NCBI GenBank assembly: GCA_946811185.2 | Contig: OX328096.1 | Coordinates: 65,246,845 to 65,310,844, forward strand | Direction: 5' to 3' | From: Hippopus hippopus | Taxonomy: Eukaryota; Mollusca; Bivalvia; Cardiida; Cardiidae | DNA: 64,000 bases | Shown here: positions 42,443 through 53,204 of the stretch, in pieces | Layout of the letters: the number at the start of each line of letters is the position of its first letter | How positions within the stretch are numbered: the stretch's first letter is position 1 | Program-made: the position numbers and the translations under genes | Notes under the pieces: model-generated | What the model was told of the DNA's origin: nothing | The model's database searches: none | What the model saw: only the letters and a program-made list of their open reading frames with translations

Positions 42443-43305
42443 AGGATTTTTATTTTTTCAAAAGACAACTTTTCTGTTGTTTTAGCTTTATATGCTTTCA
42501 AATCTATCCATTTCACTTTAGGTAATCGTAATTATATCCCTCTAAACATTTCTGGTTTTTTTTTTTCAACAATTTTTTTTTCCTTTAGTTTTTTTGGTGA
42601 ATTCAACAGGCATTCATGCTCTGAGGCACTGGTCACATGATTGGCCAAGTGTTCACTCCTGCTGTGATTCTCAGGTAGTGGATTTGGCCCAGTAGTTAAC
42701 TATTTGATGCCATTACATTGGTTCAAATATGCTAATACATATTCCATAGCTGTAATATAAAGCTGTGTAAAAGAAAAACAAATTATATAAGAACACCTTA
42801 ACTTAAATTTTACATGTAAATGACCAACAGATAGTTATTTTGCTAATGCCCTACGGTATGTCATATATGTACTAAATATTAGTATCTCCTCAAAAGGTGA
42901 ACAGATACAAATTTTACAAACAAGTTATTATCATTATTCAAGCATGCTATTAAAAAAAACACACACACAGACACATAAGTAAATATAAATTTAAGTCCTT
43001 TGCTTTTATAGGAGAATCTGTATGCTTTTTCGTTTGGTGAAATGAATGTAGTTTTTAAATGCAAAAAGTTTTCATGTTTGATTCAGGTATTTTAATGAAC
43101 TTTCAACATGCAAGAAAAAGTGTTCCTACATGTTTACACTCTACGGTGCCCAAATGTGCCTTCTGCTGACAATGAGCCTCATGAACACAGTCTTTTTCAC
43201 GAAATGAGATATCTACCATGTTAGTCACTTAGTGTTCAAGGTATTTTTTTTGGCAAATGAAATTGCTTTATTTTTCAAATTTTTGCAACTCTATTTAGGT
43301 CACCA
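42443..43305. other. Unassigned AT-rich sequence
   Basis: Contains T-rich tracts at 42550-42590 and a short (AC)n at 42955-42975; nothing else recognised. Confidence 0.4.
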
Positions 43306-43307
43306 AG

Positions 43308-44270
43308 CAAAAAGTGCTCAAGATGAGCTTTTGTGATCATACCATGTGCTTCGTAGGTTGTCAATCATGTGTTGTTCAGGAAATCACAATTACATGTACC
43401 TTGTTTTCACTTCAGAGCCCATATTTTCAGTTCAATACCAATTAAACTTGGTCAAAATGCTTGTCTTACTATCTCAGACAATTTCATGATTGGGTCATAT
43501 CTGGTCAAAAAGTAGGTCACAAAAGTAGGACAGACTTCAGTAAACCTGATGTGCACTCAAGAGGCCATATTTCCAATCTGATACTCATAAAAATTGGTCA
43601 GAATGTTCGTCTTAATGATATCTGGTACAAGTTCCAAATTTTAGTCATGTCAGGTCAAACAGTAGGTCTATTTGACAAGTCATAGAAAAACTCTATATGC
43701 ATCCTAGAGGCCTCATTTGCAGTCTGATGCTCATGAAACTAAATCAAAATGTCATTTAGAAAAATCTTAGAAAAACTTTGGGTCATAAAGTAGGTCACTG
43801 GGACAATTCTTAGAAAAACTTAATTGCACTGTAGAGGCCACATTTTCTGTTCAGTATTCATAAAAATTTGTCAGAATGTTTGTCTTGATGTGATATCTCA
43901 GACAAGTTCAAAATTGGGTCAAAAAGTTGTTCACAGGGACTTATCCTAGAAGAATCTTGTGTGCACTCCAGAGGCCATATTTTACTGTCCGGCTCTCATG
44001 AAACTTAGTCAGAATGTTTGTCTTGATTATATTTCAGACAAGTTTGAAATAAGGTCACATCAGGTGAAAAGGTAGGTCACTGCAGTGAATCTGAAAATAA
44101 CCCTTGTTTGCACTCTGGAGTCCACATTTCAGTCCAATACTCAGAAAAAAGTGGTCAGAATGTCTTGATGATATCAGGACAAGTGCAATTTTGGGTAATA
44201 TCAGGTCAAAAAGTAAGTCATGGAACTTGGTCAGAATGTGAAGGGTTAACACTTAGGGAGGTGATACATA
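43308..44270 (+). mobile_element. CTC-head array element, copy 4 (diverged)
   Basis: AAGTGCTCAAGATGAGCTTT head, then about six units of roughly 145 bases (CAGAGGCCATATTT, TCAGAATGTTTGTCTTGAT, CAGGTCAAAAAGTAGGTCA). No typical 3' end. Confidence 0.7.
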
Positions 44271-44623
44271 TTTTTTTATGCTCTTGAATGCAAATGACAG
44301 GATTTGAAAAAAATACAGGAATAAAAGCTTTTGCAAGTAACTGCAATTACCGGTACTCCTAGTGCCACAATCTCTTCAATATTGTCCTTCCATACTACAT
44401 AAATCACTTTTTTCTCAGGAGTTGGGAAAACAAACCCACTTCTAACCACTTGTTTATGGAGAATGTTATATTTGGAATGCACTTATTTTGCTAATAAATA
44501 ATAGAAAATGATATTCATAATGCTTGGTTTTTATTTACCAACTTATATTGATATTGCAACAGAACCATTAAGTTGATAGTTTTAGAACATTACAAATAAT
44601 AGTAAAAAAAAATCCTGGCTGCT

Positions 44624-44845
44624 TTAACCATTTACCAAATAATCCTGAGTTTTAGAGACCCTAAGGAAGAAAGCCTCTGAAAACATTGTGGGAAAGGGAA
44701 AAAATTCTAGTAGCCAGCATTTTCTCCTTTTCCAAAAATGTTTTCTGTCCCCTCAAACAAAATCCCATTTTTTGAATCACATTTGTCATGTGCAATCGCT
44801 GTGAACATGGAGGAGTCTAAATTTTGTCATCTGGTATAGAATTAA
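44624..44845. mobile_element. hpTTAA element (X end left)
   Basis: TTAACCATTTACCAAATAAT to TCTGGTATAGAATTAA. Confidence 0.85.
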
Positions 44846-45233
44846 AAGACATTTCTTGTTAAAAAGATGAAGGATGCAAGTTATATCATTGGTAAATCCT
44901 TCTAATAAGCTGCCAGTAAAAACTTTGTCTTGCTGGGATAAACCCAGTGTTACATTTACTTGGGCAGAAAAACTTGCCTCTTACAATTTTCACACAACAG
45001 GCTGGCACAGTCCATCTGTATACCCTTTCTAGTCTTAAAAAAAACTTTTCTAATTTATAAAACAAACTTTATAGGCAGCAAGCCAATATCCTTTGTGTCC
45101 TCAACTTTTTCTGCCTGATGGGCAAATACATTATTCCTTAATGTCTGCTGAATGTGTCAAGTCAGCACATCCTTTAATATAAACCATTTCCTGAAAAAAA
45201 AAGTTAATAAAATACCAAAATAAGTCTAAAGAT
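44846..45233. other. Unassigned sequence
   Basis: Nothing recognised. Confidence 0.35.
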
Positions 45234-45385
45234 GAGCTTTGTGATTGTACCATGTCCATCGTAGGTTGTAAATCGTGTATTATTCAGGAGTCCACAATTA
45301 CCTTGTTTGCAGTTCAGAGCCCATTATTTCAGTTCAATACCGATGAAACCTGGTCAAAATGCTTGTCTTGATTATATCCCATGAA
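45234..45385 (+). mobile_element. CTC-head array element, 5' fragment
   Basis: AAGATGAGCTTTGTGATTGT head and one unit, most like the copy at 43308; cut at CCATGAACACTCC. Confidence 0.6.
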
Positions 45386-46420
45386 CACTCCATTTGGCAT
45401 TCACAGGCATCTATATAAAGTCTTAAGTAGCATGGCTGGTTGCCTGGTTAAATCTGTCATACCAGGGTGGCAATCCCACTGCATCCATGAAACAATGCAG
45501 AACGCTGAGTTGCACGCAGTACAATTGTAAGCATCACCATAGAATTGCAGCGGCATCACCAGTAGACATGTTGGGACTGCATGGAATGCGACAGCGCGCA
45601 CTTTAAGCATGCACAAAATAAAGTCTGTCGCTCGGTGTTCTGATTAGAGCGCAGTAGGATCCCCATAAGGTCACTTTAGCAGCTCAGTAAGGTCTCCTAC
45701 AATGCCACAGGAACTCTGCTGGCGCACACATAGACTGCATTGCTTGTCGGTGGCGTTTTTGTGAGATGTCTCTGTGTCTCTACTGTACCTATATGGTGTG
45801 TCAACAGCGCTCACACAGAGTGATTTTTATTTTACTGCGCTCTTACAACAACTGTTTGAAACTACCAGAGTGATCTATGTGCTTCCTCGGCACTTCTACC
45901 ACGTCCATCGGTCTTTGCATGACAAAACCAAACACATATTGAATGAAGTATGTGAATAAACATTCCTTTCACCATGACTGATGCACGCCAGCGAGCTCCT
46001 GGTGAATGATGGGTTGATGGTGGTTAACTTGCTTCTGTTTGAGAGGTTTGTTTTTTCTCCTGCTTTTTCATCCTTCCTTTTTGCAGGCATAGTTTCATTC
46101 TTCAATGACTTTTTGATAGAAAAGCAAAGAAAGAATGTGTATATGGTTTGTTTTTAATGATAATTAAAATGAACATCATAATCACGCTGTCAGCGCAGTG
46201 TGAGCGTCTTTGAAACACCATCAGCACAGTGTGATCACCTTTAAAATGCCATCAGTGCAGTGTGAGCTTCTTGAAAATGCTGTTAAAGCGCAGTGCATGC
46301 AGTGGAAATGCCACAAGAGTGCAGAGAATTGCCAAGATGTACTCTGTAGGAAAGCGCTGTAGCAATGCCTTGGTCAGGATGAGAACATCATGAGATCCCC
46401 TCAAAATCCCCATCTTTCCA
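45386..46420. repeat. Uncharacterised GC-richer block with CGCAGTG repeats
   Basis: At 46190-46300, CAGCGCAGTGTGAGCGTC, CAGCACAGTGTGATCACC, CAGTGCAGTGTGAGCTTC and AAGCGCAGTGCATGCAGT recur at spacings of about 40 bases. The preceding 700 bases are richer in GC and CpG than the surroundings and start abruptly inside a truncated CTC-head element, which suggests an insertion. No protein recognised. Confidence 0.45.
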
Positions 46421-46585
46421 AAATAAAATTTACATGTATATATCTACTGTATCTTAAATTACCTTTTTCTGGTTTAGGAAGCAACTGTTGTGTAGGTAAA
46501 GATAACAGTTGTGTCTAAGAAAAGGTATTAATTACCTTTATCCAGTAGATCTCGGTGTAAATCAGAGCTTGCATCCACACTTGTG

Positions 46586-47295
46586 TATGGTGGCATATTT
46601 CTGCCGCGAGATACGAGATAGCTATTGCGATAATTTAAGAGAACTATTGTGATAAAACAGAGTTTCCTGGAAATATTATCTAGATTATAAAAATTTTCAA
46701 GATAAAAATATTGCGATAATTCTAACTGTTATCATGATTTTTTTTTTTTTTTTGCTTTCGTGCACATAACTGACATTCGCGGTATCTAAAATTAGATAGA
46801 GTTTTTGAACATCTTCATCTACAACCTGATGAATTCTCCTTTTCCCTGAATGGTTTTAAAGTTGTTTTTAGGAGGCATTTCGAGTTGTCTTTGTGATTTC
46901 ACAGACATCTGTTCATTTCAAGTCTTGTCAAAATTTACCAATTGAACTACAAGTGTTAATGATTCCAATTTTTACTTACTGCAGTCTTGTGAAGTCAAAA
47001 ACTACTGAGTTCACCCAAATGGTAAATTTTCTATTTATAGATATCAAGAAGCGGATAGAACTATCATGATAATTTTATTTCGAATGTTAGCTTCGTGCAC
47101 GATTGAGAAATTTTGCTTTAAAATATTTACTGATCAATGTAAATTATTTGAGATTACAAAGTTTATCATGATATTTTTTTCAGGAAACTTTTCACTATCT
47201 CAATAAAGTTTCCAGGAAACTTTGACTTATTGCGATTGTTTTAAAAAATGATCATGATAGCTATCTCGTATCTCATGGCAGAAATATGCCACCAT
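46586..47295. mobile_element. DNA transposon with about 50-base inverted ends and 7-base duplication
   Basis: ATGGTGGCATATTTCTGCCG then CGAGATACGAGATAGCTAT at the left; the right end, inverted, reads ATGGTGGCATATTTCTGCCA then TGAGATACGAGATAGCTAT. ACTTGTG flanks both sides (46579-46585 and 47296-47302). The interior is AT-rich and has no transposase. A 7-8 base duplication would fit hAT or another 8-base superfamily, but the terminus does not identify one. Confidence 0.82.
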
Positions 47296-47364
47296 ACTTG
47301 TGAGATGATTGGGACATACAACCTAAACATACTGACCTCCCTGTTTTATGTCAGTCTTATTATA

Positions 47365-47500
47365 CCCCCGCAAAACGAATGTTTTCGGGGATATACTGGA
47401 ATCAGCCTGTCTGTCCGTGTGTCCGTCCGTGTGTCCGTCTGAGTACAAATAATTGCCTGTTTCTGTCAAAGCGCTGGCGGATGTATTAAGTCACATTCAG
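47365..47500 (+). mobile_element. Array element with TTATACCCCCGC head, fragment
   Basis: TTATACCCCCGCAAAACGAA followed by the mirror TTTTCGGGGATATA, then GTCCGTCCGTGTGTCCGTC. Only the head remains. Confidence 0.65.
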
Positions 47501-48075
47501 TGACAGCTCTAGTCTGTATTTAGTCCAGTGGTCACAATGTTAAGGATATCATCCTTTTTCTGCAAGTGTTGACTGTCCTCCATCCCCGGCTTACCAGAAG
47601 AAGCCTCATTTCCATCAGTGAAGTCACAGGAAGCTAGGCAATTTCTGGAACTTCTGGGAAAACCAGATGCTAGAAGAATGCTAGAAAAAGCATCCCCCTC
47701 AATGTCCTGTATTATCTTACCATTAAGCATATTTTCTTAGATTGCATTGACTTTCAACCAATTTGTGAGAAATACTACAATGTTGACAGTATGCACAACC
47801 ACTTTCACACAATCAACACTGATTACAACCTTCATCAAAGAGATTGCTCTATACAACAAACTGATATTTTTTTAAAATACCTTTTTAACCTATGGAGTAA
47901 ACCAATATTTCTGCCACCTAAACTAATCCTTTTTAAGTTATAATTTACATCTCCATAATGGGCAGATTAGCTCTCTTGGGGGCATATTACCTCATTGTAG
48001 ACAGGACCTCTTTAATGGGGATGTTTTGATCTCCTTGGAGGCTCCCATTATCTCCCGCTAGATGGCATTCTACAA
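47501..48075. other. Unassigned sequence
   Basis: A 73-residue - strand frame at 47509-47730 has no recognised relatives. At 48043-48078 sequence shared with 2460-2495 appears. Confidence 0.35.
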
Positions 48076-48180
48076 AATTTAATACACAATGGAAAAAGAA
48101 GAAAATGCTGGTTACCAGTATTTTCCTCTTTTACAACTTTGTTTTTAACAATTTCTCATGGTTGTTTTAAGTCTGCATTG
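48076..48180. mobile_element. hpTTAA fragment
   Basis: AAAGAAGAAAATGCTGGTTA and CCAGTATTTTCCTCTTTT core with decayed flanks. Confidence 0.65.
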
Positions 48181-48511
48181 AGTTATCAACAGTTAAAACA
48201 GCTAGTCTATTCAATAAAACTGGCTAATCTTCAAATTGCTAACATAACAATAAAGAACTGGTATACACTGATCAGATTTAAACACAGACTAACAAGTAAT
48301 TTTATTTTTTTATTATGTTTGCCTAATTAAGAAAGGCCTTCATCTCATGGAAACTTGTATCTAAAATGACTGTGTGAAATATTAATTTGTCAAATTTCTG
48401 AGACATTTGTACTTTTCAACAGACAGAATCATGCCCTTACAACTTACTGGCACCTATCTAAGGCTAAGAGATTTTCATTGACATCACTGAGATACCATGA
48501 ATTCATAAAAA

Positions 48512-49164
48512 TTACCATTCAAGTATCATATGTGCTTCATCTATGGCTATACCGACAAGATTTCCACTTCTAGCTAGTCGTTCCATTAGATCATAAAAAC
48601 GCTTGGTCTTCAGAAGTGCCTCAGGGTGAGCATAAACAACTCTGAACAAGCCTTTTTCTATATCATTCAGTGGCACAGTGAAGGAAAGGTGCCCATCTTC
48701 ATCATCTTGGTCAGAATCTGAACCCGAATCAGTGTTGAAAGTTTCTGCAAGATAACATGAAGTCAATAGCACATGAGCTTATTCCCTGTGTGGAAAGGGC
48801 TCTGCACTGATCAATCATAATACTGTATAGAGGCGTGATGACTAGTATGCAGTATTTAGTGTTAGGAAGAGGAATACCGTTTTTCAGGCTCTTGACAAAT
48901 GAGACTTTTCCCAAACCGTGTGGGTAATACAGCTATGACATCTTTTCCTGACATAACAGTCTCAAGGCACAAGTATTGCTCCTCTTGTAGAGGTTTGTTG
49001 AAGCCAATGTGTGTCTTTGCATCATCTATTATTTGATGATCTTCCATCTTGGAATGCACATGTACTCGGTGTACCATGTTGACAGGTTCCCCAAATCTAT
49101 TTTTAGATACTGTATACAAAGATTTGCAGTAATCGATCGTATTTTTTTCAAATAATTTTTTCAA
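48512..49164 (-). pseudogene. RecQ/DEAD-like helicase fragment
   Basis: Three - strand frames follow the RecQ order. Frame 48862-49164 has QEEQYLCLETVMSGKDVIAV and LPTRFGKSLICQ (Walker A, normally PTGxGKS; the Gly is Arg here). Frame 48729-48914 has ILVITPLYSIMIDQCRAL (motif Ia). Frame 48512-48772 has YAHPEALLKTKRFYDLMERL and IDEAHMILEW (motif II, DEAH). Two frameshifts separate them, and the C-terminal RecA lobe is missing. After ILEW a GTAATT could be a splice donor, where many RecQ-like genes continue GxxFRP. It may be a decayed copy of the RecQ-like family that is abundant in mollusc genomes. Confidence 0.72.
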
Positions 49165-49169
49165 GTAAA

Positions 49170-50086
49170 AATTATTAAAGTTTAGAGAAATCTGGAGCTA
49201 AAACAGGCCCGATTTCTCCCCATAAGTATTGATAATAGCCATTTTCTCCATTGCTACTTTATTAGCACATACTGATACAATCCCGCCAATACTGGGGGCA
49301 GTGATGCGAACCTTCGAAGAATATGACATGCGCAGACAACGTGGAGGCTCCAGACTTTCTCAATTTTAGCACTCATTTCCTAGAAGCTACAATTCACAGT
49401 CTAAATTTTTCATTCAAAACTTTTGAGTAGGCAGGGTCGCCCAGCCACTCAATATTATATTTTATGCACATTAAAAATTTCACATAAAGCTTTTGGTTAC
49501 AGCTTTTATTCATAGTCTTAACTTTTTCATTTAAAACATTTGAGTAGGAAGGGATTGCTCAGCCACTCAATTATACATTTTAGGCATATTAAAAGTTAAA
49601 CACAACCCTTCTTCATTTAAAGAATTTTCACAATCAATTCAATATTTTGTTCAAATCTTTTTTTCACAATCTTGACTTCACCAGTAGATAAAGACTTTCT
49701 GTCACTCAATAAATTTCTTCTATACACATCAAGATCACACATAATCCTTCTTAAACCATATATACCTATTTTTTATTTAGTGGAAATTGATTTATACATA
49801 AAGGGAATACAGAGACTAAATAGAATCAGAAGTTTTTGATCTTCTGCAGCCATGTTTTTGCCAAAAAAGAATATTTTATATGTGTCCTGAAAACAGGTCA
49901 CTAGACACAAATGTCAAAATTTCAAATTTTATCATTATGTACTGGATTATTATAGACACTCGCACACCACTGTTCTCTTCCTCTTAAGTCACTAAAACAT
50001 GGTTATGATGTCTATACACAGTCACTACACAGAACCTGGATATTCACTGTCAGACTTAAGCATACACTTTAAAATTTCCATTGTTT
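49170..50086. other. Unassigned sequence between helicase and piggyBac relics
   Basis: Contains GATGCGAACCTTCGAAGAAT and TGACATGCGCAGACAACGTG at about 49303-49345, repeated at about 2748-2800. No TTAA-flanked terminus of the piggyBac element was found here. Confidence 0.4.
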
Positions 50087-52030
50087 TCAGACACTGTGAT
50101 ATAGTTCAAAACACTTTCTATGCAGTCCCACAGAGCATTTTGTACAAACTGTGTTGCAATGCTTTTTGCACAATGCACATCTTTTTTTAGACCACAATGA
50201 TTCTTGAGGTTGTATTGAATGCCTTCTGGAACAGCAACAGGATGCCTTTTTGTCGTCCAGTAATAGAGTGTGGTGTTCCCCGTGCAAGTAGAACTTCAAC
50301 AGTGTGTCAATGCACTCCAAGAAGATCTAGAGGCATTTCTTTTCCAGCTTTTGTTAAACAGTATAGGTGCTAAGTTTGCTGTACTGCTAAGTCGATGCAA
50401 TAAATAAAAACGGGTTACCACCACTTCTTTGACCTTATTGCCACTCTGTACTTTTCCACATTCTGATCCATACAGCCACCCATCGTCCTGTTGTAAGACT
50501 TGACAGCATATGATTGCACAATGCATATTCTGTGTCTTTCAGATCTGGACCATCTTGAGGCTGTTTGCAATGGTAATATTGGTATTGGTTAGAAATACAA
50601 ATAGAAATTTTGTTGTCATTCTATCTAACGACGACTAACCCGTTGTTTGCATCAAAAGCCTTATCATAGGTACCACTTGGTTCCTTTGCATTTCTTTGAT
50701 GGATCTTGGTGGACTCCTCTACATGAATGGACCTTATTGTGCCTGTGCAAGCAATAGCCAAACTGCTGAGTTTGTCCACAAGGCGCCATGAACTAAAAAG
50801 GTTATCAAATGTAAGGTGGTAGCCGTTGTCTTTTTTCACGTCGGCTAATAGATCCATTACTACTGCGCCACCCATGCCAAGTTGATGACTATCAGCAGCT
50901 TGTCGTCCATGTACTCCTTGGTAGAGCTCAAACTTAAGCACATACCCTAATTGGGACCCACATCTTGTAACCAAATCATACAGGTTTTCCACCTATAAAC
51001 TGCTTTGTGCCATGTCTGCCATAGTAGGGTATCATGCTTTCATCTATAGACAAGTTCTTTTCTTTTTGAAAGAAAAGAAGGAACCTTTCATTCATCATTG
51101 CCAGCAATGGTCTAACTTTACTGAACTTATCCTCTTAATCGAGCAGGTTGTTGACGCTCACATGTATGTATCGCATAATGTCATCAAATCTATCTCTAGT
51201 CATTGCTGATGCAGTGACTTCATTTCTAAAATCCAAACTCAAACTCTAATACATTCTTCTTCGAGGTACTGGGCTGTAGCCAGATATTATCAATATAAAT
51301 GCCCCAACTTCTTCTGGTGTAATTGAAAACCCATTTCTCCCCTTCGATCCAGCTTAGGATATGCTGTTCTGCACTATCATATCCATTACATCTTCATCAA
51401 AAAATAGTTCAAAGATGCCATCTGGAGTTTGCGGAAGCTTAGATGTTTCAAGGTTCAGTTGGTGCCATACAAAGTATTCAGACTGCTGTGATGGTATGTC
51501 CTGTTTTACCCACTTGCTCTTCGTTGGCGATAGATGTTTTGATTTTTTCGTTTATCTTGATTCTTTTGAGGCAGTTTGTGCTTGTGTTTTACCTGTAGCT
51601 GTGCCAGCTATTGGTATATCGTCTATGACATCATATGTGTCTCTGTCAGACCCTGATGTGTCTGTAAGTATTTCAATTCATCCTGAAATAGTCAAAAATA
51701 TTCATCATATTACTTGTCTTAGACACTAGTATTATAGTATATAGTTACAGAGAAATTCATGAAATATCCCCTTTTCATACTGTATCATTACATCACCTAT
51801 GGTAATGTAGGAATGGTTTAAGTTAGTGTAAGATCTTAACCGTAGAAATAATACTGTCATCTTCAGTAATAGTGCATCCTTCATTAATGACTGTCACAGA
51901 GGCTGGTTGTGACAATTGCCGACCTCATCCCCACTATCCTCGTCTGTGGCATTGTCTATGGGTGGAGGATCTATGTGAATATCAGCCCTTTGAAAAGCTT
52001 GTTCATTCTCCACCATACATAGAATTTTGT
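50087..52030 (-). pseudogene. piggyBac-type transposase relic (PGBD-like)
   Basis: Reading the - strand downward: IHIDPPPIDNATDEDSGDE (about 51940-51990, the acidic N-terminal region), FRNEVTASAMTRDRFDDIMR (about 51160-51240), LSIDESMIPYYG (about 51025-51060, first catalytic Asp), YHLTFDNLFSSWRLVDKLS (within 50621-50992, second Asp), then MDQN...YRVAIRSKKWW (about 50420-50480, third Asp; the usual following Asp of VDQND is lost) and a C-terminal Cys-rich finger, CALCKKHCNTVCTKC (50087-50320). Several stops and frameshifts make it inactive. Neither terminal inverted repeat was identified. Confidence 0.85.
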
Positions 52031-52129
52031 GTAGGGCTGTAATGTTAACAATCTTGCTACAGGTCCACCACTTGAAGCTACATATACATGCAAAATTTTG
52101 TATATCTAAACCTTACATTTAGGAACCAG

Positions 52130-52560
52130 AAGATTTTTTTAAGTTTTCAGTATGTCTTGTGACCCCTGGGGTGGGCCAATTTTGATCACAGGACTAGAAT
52201 TGGGACAATCTAGAGGTTGACTAGATAAAGCTGCATGCCAAATTTTATATTCCCAGGCCTTACAGTTAAAAATAAGAAGATTTTTATTTTTTTGACTACC
52301 GGTAAATAAGCAGATGTAAAACTTGTGACAACAGAGCTGTAAGTTGAATAATCTAAGTAGGGGTCCGCTAGATAAAGCAACATGCCAAGTTTGATAGCGC
52401 TACGCTTTATGGTTAGGAACAAAAGAATTTTAAAGTTTTCACTATGTAAGTCCATGTATACTTGGGACCCCTGTGGCAGGGCCAATTTTGGTCAAAAGGC
52501 CATAATCTCACCAGCCTTGGTAGAGGTCTTTGGCCAGTGGAGTTCAAAAGTGCTCCAGAC
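52130..52560. repeat. Array-element tail units
   Basis: Three diverged units of about 150 bases: ACCCCTGGGGTGGGCCAATT, AGATAAAGCTGCATGCCAAA, AGATAAAGCAACATGCCAAG. Head missing. Confidence 0.55.
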
Positions 52561-52604
52561 TACTAAAAAATATCCTTTACAAATACAGATAACCACGTGA
52601 ATAA

Positions 52605-53042
52605 ACTGTGTACCACACAACAAAAAAGTACACTTGTCCAAATTAAAAGCCTTTGCTGACGACAATTTGAATGTGGCTCAAACGATGGAATTTGTCTTTG
52701 ATAGGGTAGAAAACATCATGGGAAAAAAAGAAATGCTGCTCTGCAGTATTTTCTCCTTTTTCCAGAATCTTTCCTACTGAATTCGAAAGACAAGTCTTAT
52801 CAGTTTAGCCACAATTGACATCATTCTGCTTATGTTTTCAATGTGAATAGGATAGAAAACATTGTTGGAACTGTAGAAAATGCTGATTATCATTTTAGCC
52901 ACATTTGACATCTGCTAATGCTTTCAATATGAAAGGGGAAGAAAACAATGTGAGAATAGGAGAAAATTCTGATTTTCAGCATTTTCTCCTGTTTCCATAC
53001 TGCTTTCAAAAGGTTTAAAAAATGTGTGGTTTGGTAGAGTTC
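52605..53042. mobile_element. hpTTAA compound element, three cores (Y end left)
   Basis: Cores at about 52710-52775, 52852-52890 (left arm only) and 52940-53010; Y-type flanks TTTAGCCACAATTGACATC and TTTAGCCACATTTGACATC repeat between them. Arises either from nested insertions or from internal duplication. Confidence 0.75.
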
Positions 53043-53204
53043 ACTGGCCAAGGGCCAGTATAAGGGTGTTGAATGTGTTGTGTCTTAGAGTATTGTCAGA
53101 AGTTTGCGTAATACAACTATACGTGTCACTGTATGCTACCAGTTTGTAACTATTTTGAGCTAGAAATAAAATGTGGAAAAACAACAAGTTTTAGGCTTTC
53201 TTTA

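Noticed and set aside
51361..51729. 122-residue + strand frame
   Set aside because: It is the antisense of the piggyBac relic, whose family motifs read on the - strand.
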